DNA from: Oerskovia jenensis
Lineage (GTDB): Bacteria; Actinomycetota; Actinomycetes; Actinomycetales; Cellulomonadaceae
Direction of reading: 5' to 3'
Assembly (NCBI RefSeq): GCF_016907235.1
Contig: NZ_JAFBBO010000001.1
Span: 3,968,001-4,032,000, forward strand
Length of the DNA stretch: 64,000 nt
The notes under the pieces were generated by a model. It saw only the letters and a list, made by a program, of their open reading frames with translations. It did no database searches and had not been told where the DNA came from. This document shows positions 61,873-64,000 of the stretch, in pieces; within the stretch, counting starts at the first letter, position 1; each line of letters starts with the position of its first letter. A program made the position numbers and the translations under genes.

Positions 61873-62204
61873 CCCGCGGCGGGCCGCTATGAGGTCTGCC
61901 ACATTCGCCGGTTATGGGACGGGCGCCGCCGCATCGTGAGATGCGGACGGCGCCCGTCCTGTGTTTCCGGTCCGTTACGTACCGGTTTCTCCGGGTATCG
62001 AACGGGAAACAGCACCGTACCGGCCAGTATCAACTCGGTAACGATCGGCCGCTCGAAAGGGGCAACCGGGTGAAGTCACCCATCTTGGTCGGTACCGTTG
62101 CCCCAAACCAATGGTGGGTCTCCCGCGAGTGTCGCCGAGCTCCGCGCGCAGTGCTGCTGCGGGGCGCGTCGACGGGGAACCCGCCATCCCCTTGAGGAGG
62201 AACA
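61873..62204 (+). other. Gap between ychF and the oligopeptide-binding gene
   Basis: 332 nt without a convincing gene. After the ychF terminator there is an A/T-richer segment (about 61960-62115) that should contain the promoter of the downstream gene; TACCGT at 62091-62096 is a possible -10. A 42-codon frame from GTG 62070 to the TGA at 62193 looks spurious. GAGGAGG at 62194-62200 is the ribosome site for the TTG start at 62205. Confidence 0.5.
61917..61959 (+). terminator. Strong hairpin terminator after ychF
   Basis: GGACGGGCGCCG plus CCGCATC, a GTGA loop, then GATGCGG, one bulged A, and CGGCGCCCGTCC: 19 bp in two blocks, followed by TGTGTTT. Confidence 0.8.
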
Positions 62205-64000
62205 TTGAAGATCTCACGGAAGTCTGCGGCTGTCGCAGCCGTGGCGGTGAGCGCCCTGGCGCTCTCCGCGTGCGCCGGTGGGTCCGGCGACGGCAACAGC
62301 GACGACGGCGCAGGCATCAACGACAGCGAGAGCGTCAACATCGCGTGGAACCAGCCGTTCTACTCGTACAACGGCAACTCCATGACCGGTAACGCCACGG
62401 CGAACAACGTCGTGCTCTACCTCATGCGTGCCGGCTTCAACTACTACGACGAGGACCTGAACCTGGTTCAGGACGAGTCGTACGGCACCTACGAGAAGGT
62501 CTCCGACGACCCGCTGACGATCAAGTACACCTACGCGGACACCGCCGGCTGGTCCGACGACGTCCCGGCCGGCCCTGCCGACCTCCTCCTCGAGTGGGTT
62601 GCCCAGACGGGTAAGTACAACAACGTCGAGCCGACGTACGACGAGGAGACCGGCGAGGTCACCAACCAGGCCGAGGTCGACGCAGGTGTCTACTTCGACG
62701 CCGCGTCCCCGGGCATCTCGCTCGTCACCGACGTGCCCGTCATCGAGGACAACTCGATCACGTTCACGTACTCCAAGCCCTTCGCCGACTGGGAGACCGC
62801 GATCGCCCCGAACCTCCCGGCGCACGTCGTCGGGCAGCGTGCGCTCGGCATCGAGGACGCGACCGAGGCGAGCGACGCCGTCGTCAAGGCCATCCAGGAC
62901 GGCGACATCGCGAGCCTGCAGAAGATCGCGAACGTCTGGAACAAGGACTTCAACTACGCCGAGCTCCCGGACGACGCGAACCTCTACCTCTCGAGCGGCG
63001 CGTACGTCATGACGGACTTCGTCAAGGACCAGTACGTCACGCTGAAGGCCAACGAGAAGTACAAGGGCGAGCACAAGGCCGGCATCGACCAGGTCACCAT
63101 CCGCTACAACGGCGACCCGATGGGCCAGGTCCAGGCACTGCAGAACGGTGAGGTCGACCTCATCAACCCGCAGTCCACGGCCGACATCCTCTCGGCAGTC
63201 AGCGCGCTCGACGGCGTCCAGGTCGAGTCCGCGACCGAGGGCACGTACGAGCACGTCGACCTGCAGTTCTCCAACGGTGGGCCCTTCGACCCGAACACCT
63301 ACGGTGGCGACGCCGAGAAGGCCAAGAAGGTCCGCCAGGCGTTCCTCAAGACGGTCCCGCGTCAGCAGATCATCGACAACCTGATCAAGCCGCTGAACCC
63401 GGACGCCGAGATCCGCAACTCGTACACCACGGTCCCCGGCTCGCCCGCCTACGACGAGATCGTCGCGGCGAACGGCCAGTCCCAGTACGACGAGGTCGAC
63501 ATCGAGGGCGCCAAGGCGCTCCTGGCCGAGGCCGGCGTCACCTCGCCCGTCTCCGTCCGCCTGCTGTTCGACCCCAACAACACGCGTCGTGTCAACCAGG
63601 CGCAGCTCATCACCGAGTCGGCCGCCCTCGCGGGCTTCACGGTCGCGCCGTACCAGGTCCAGACCGACTGGGGCACGGACCTGAGCAGCGCGAAGTCGTT
63701 CTACGACGCGGCGCTCTTCGGCTGGCAGTCGACCTCGACCGCAGTGACCGAGTCGGACGCGAACTACCGCACCGGCGCGACGAACAACCACTACGGGTAC
63801 TCGAACCCCGAGGTCGACGCGCTGTTCGACCAGCTGCAGCCCGAGACCGACCCGGCCGAGCAGACCCGCATCCTCGGTGAGGTCGAGAAGCACCTCGTCG
63901 ACGACGCGTTCGGCGTGACCATCTTCCAGTTCCCGGGCGTCACCGCCTGGAACGAGTCCAAGATCTCGGGCGTCAACCCGCTCACGATCGCCCCGGGCAT
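62205..64000 (+). CDS. Oligopeptide ABC transporter substrate-binding lipoprotein (family 5), 3' end outside window
   Basis: Peptide-binding lipoprotein of an Opp/Dpp-type importer; 598 full codons visible. The start must be TTG at 62205: an in-frame TGA at 62193 blocks anything upstream, GAGGAGG lies 4 nt before it, and later starts would destroy the signal peptide. The signal has KISRKS, a hydrophobic stretch and lipobox LSAC (Cys23), followed by a Gly/Ser/Asp linker. Family 5 blocks include INDSESVNIAWNQPFYSYNG, YLSSGAYVMTDFVKDQYVTL, IRYNGDPMGQVQALQNGEVD and the late NNHYGYSNPEVDALFDQ. Permease and ATPase genes presumably follow outside the window. Confidence 0.88.
   Translation, partial: MKISRKSAAVAAVAVSALALSACAGGSGDGNSDDGAGINDSESVNIAWNQPFYSYNGNSMTGNATANNVVLYLMRAGFNYYDEDLNLVQDESYGTYEKVSDDPLTIKYTYADTAGWSDDVPAGPADLLLEWVAQTGKYNNVEPTYDEETGEVTNQAEVDAGVYFDAASPGISLVTDVPVIEDNSITFTYSKPFADWETAIAPNLPAHVVGQRALGIEDATEASDAVVKAIQDGDIASLQKIANVWNKDFNYAELPDDANLYLSSGAYVMTDFVKDQYVTLKANEKYKGEHKAGIDQVTIRYNGDPMGQVQALQNGEVDLINPQSTADILSAVSALDGVQVESATEGTYEHVDLQFSNGGPFDPNTYGGDAEKAKKVRQAFLKTVPRQQIIDNLIKPLNPDAEIRNSYTTVPGSPAYDEIVAANGQSQYDEVDIEGAKALLAEAGVTSPVSVRLLFDPNNTRRVNQAQLITESAALAGFTVAPYQVQTDWGTDLSSAKSFYDAALFGWQSTSTAVTESDANYRTGATNNHYGYSNPEVDALFDQLQPETDPAEQTRILGEVEKHLVDDAFGVTIFQFPGVTAWNESKISGVNPLTIAPG

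Noticed and set aside
62070-62195. Leader peptide before the oligopeptide-binding gene
   Set aside because: The 41-residue frame has no codon bias toward any residue, no attenuator-like hairpin follows it, and it ends at the stop just upstream of the TTG start; probably chance.

Overview
The window is chromosomal DNA from a very GC-rich actinobacterium. The codon use is strongly GC3-biased, start codons are often GTG, the regulators are RamB-like and PadR types, there is an LpqY-SugABC-type transporter, and many genes begin a few bases after a TANNNT box. The gene set resembles Micrococcales such as Cellulomonadaceae or Promicromonosporaceae. That placement is inference; there is no rRNA or tRNA gene in the window to fix it.

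Layout. 1-8.3 kb: the 3' end of a lipoate-protein ligase, then a translationally coupled six-gene operon. It encodes a sugar ABC importer (binding lipoprotein and two permeases, no ATPase) followed by NagZ, AnmK and MurQ, which looks like uptake and catabolism of peptidoglycan amino sugars. 8.5-14.1 kb: a PLP-homeostasis protein, YccF, two alpha/beta hydrolases, an odd HAD protein, and a two-gene exported pair (DUF6318 lipoprotein plus PKD-like protein). 14.1-19.1 kb: the most accessory-looking stretch. A DUF4041-GIY-YIG nuclease with the core layout of the SNIPE anti-phage protein is flanked by two direct copies of a 58-nt nested hairpin. A three-gene run follows (zinc-ribbon protein, 5'-nucleotidase, DUF1353 protein). 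19.1-22.2 kb: a membrane GDPD and a Pro-rich membrane protein.

22.4-27.5 kb: the glyoxylate shunt (aceA-aceB, minus strand) with a divergent RamB-like regulator. 27.6-31.8 kb: a methionyl-tRNA synthetase with a degenerate KMSKS loop, preceded by what looks like a leader-peptide attenuator containing tandem Met codons, then a large-subunit catalase. 31.8-39.2 kb: a membrane alpha/beta hydrolase, an exported HExxH protein with AAAEQ repeats, NhaA, a YqeB-like protein, DUF1697 and a formylglycine-generating enzyme. 39.5-46.4 kb: PadR plus an MFS exporter, a PIN-PhoH protein, a divergent FUSC/MarR pair sharing one palindromic operator, and VanZ-like.

46.5-64 kb: mostly core genes. These are fumC, a beta-carbonic anhydrase, a complete LpqY-SugABC-like trehalose-type importer, xseB/xseA, ispH, rmuC, an ABC-2 type exporter pair and ychF. 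The window ends inside a family 5 oligopeptide-binding lipoprotein that starts with TTG.

Genes are separated by unusually clean long hairpins (up to 27 bp of perfect stem), mainly between convergent genes. I saw no insertion sequence, prophage structural gene, CRISPR array, tRNA or rRNA.
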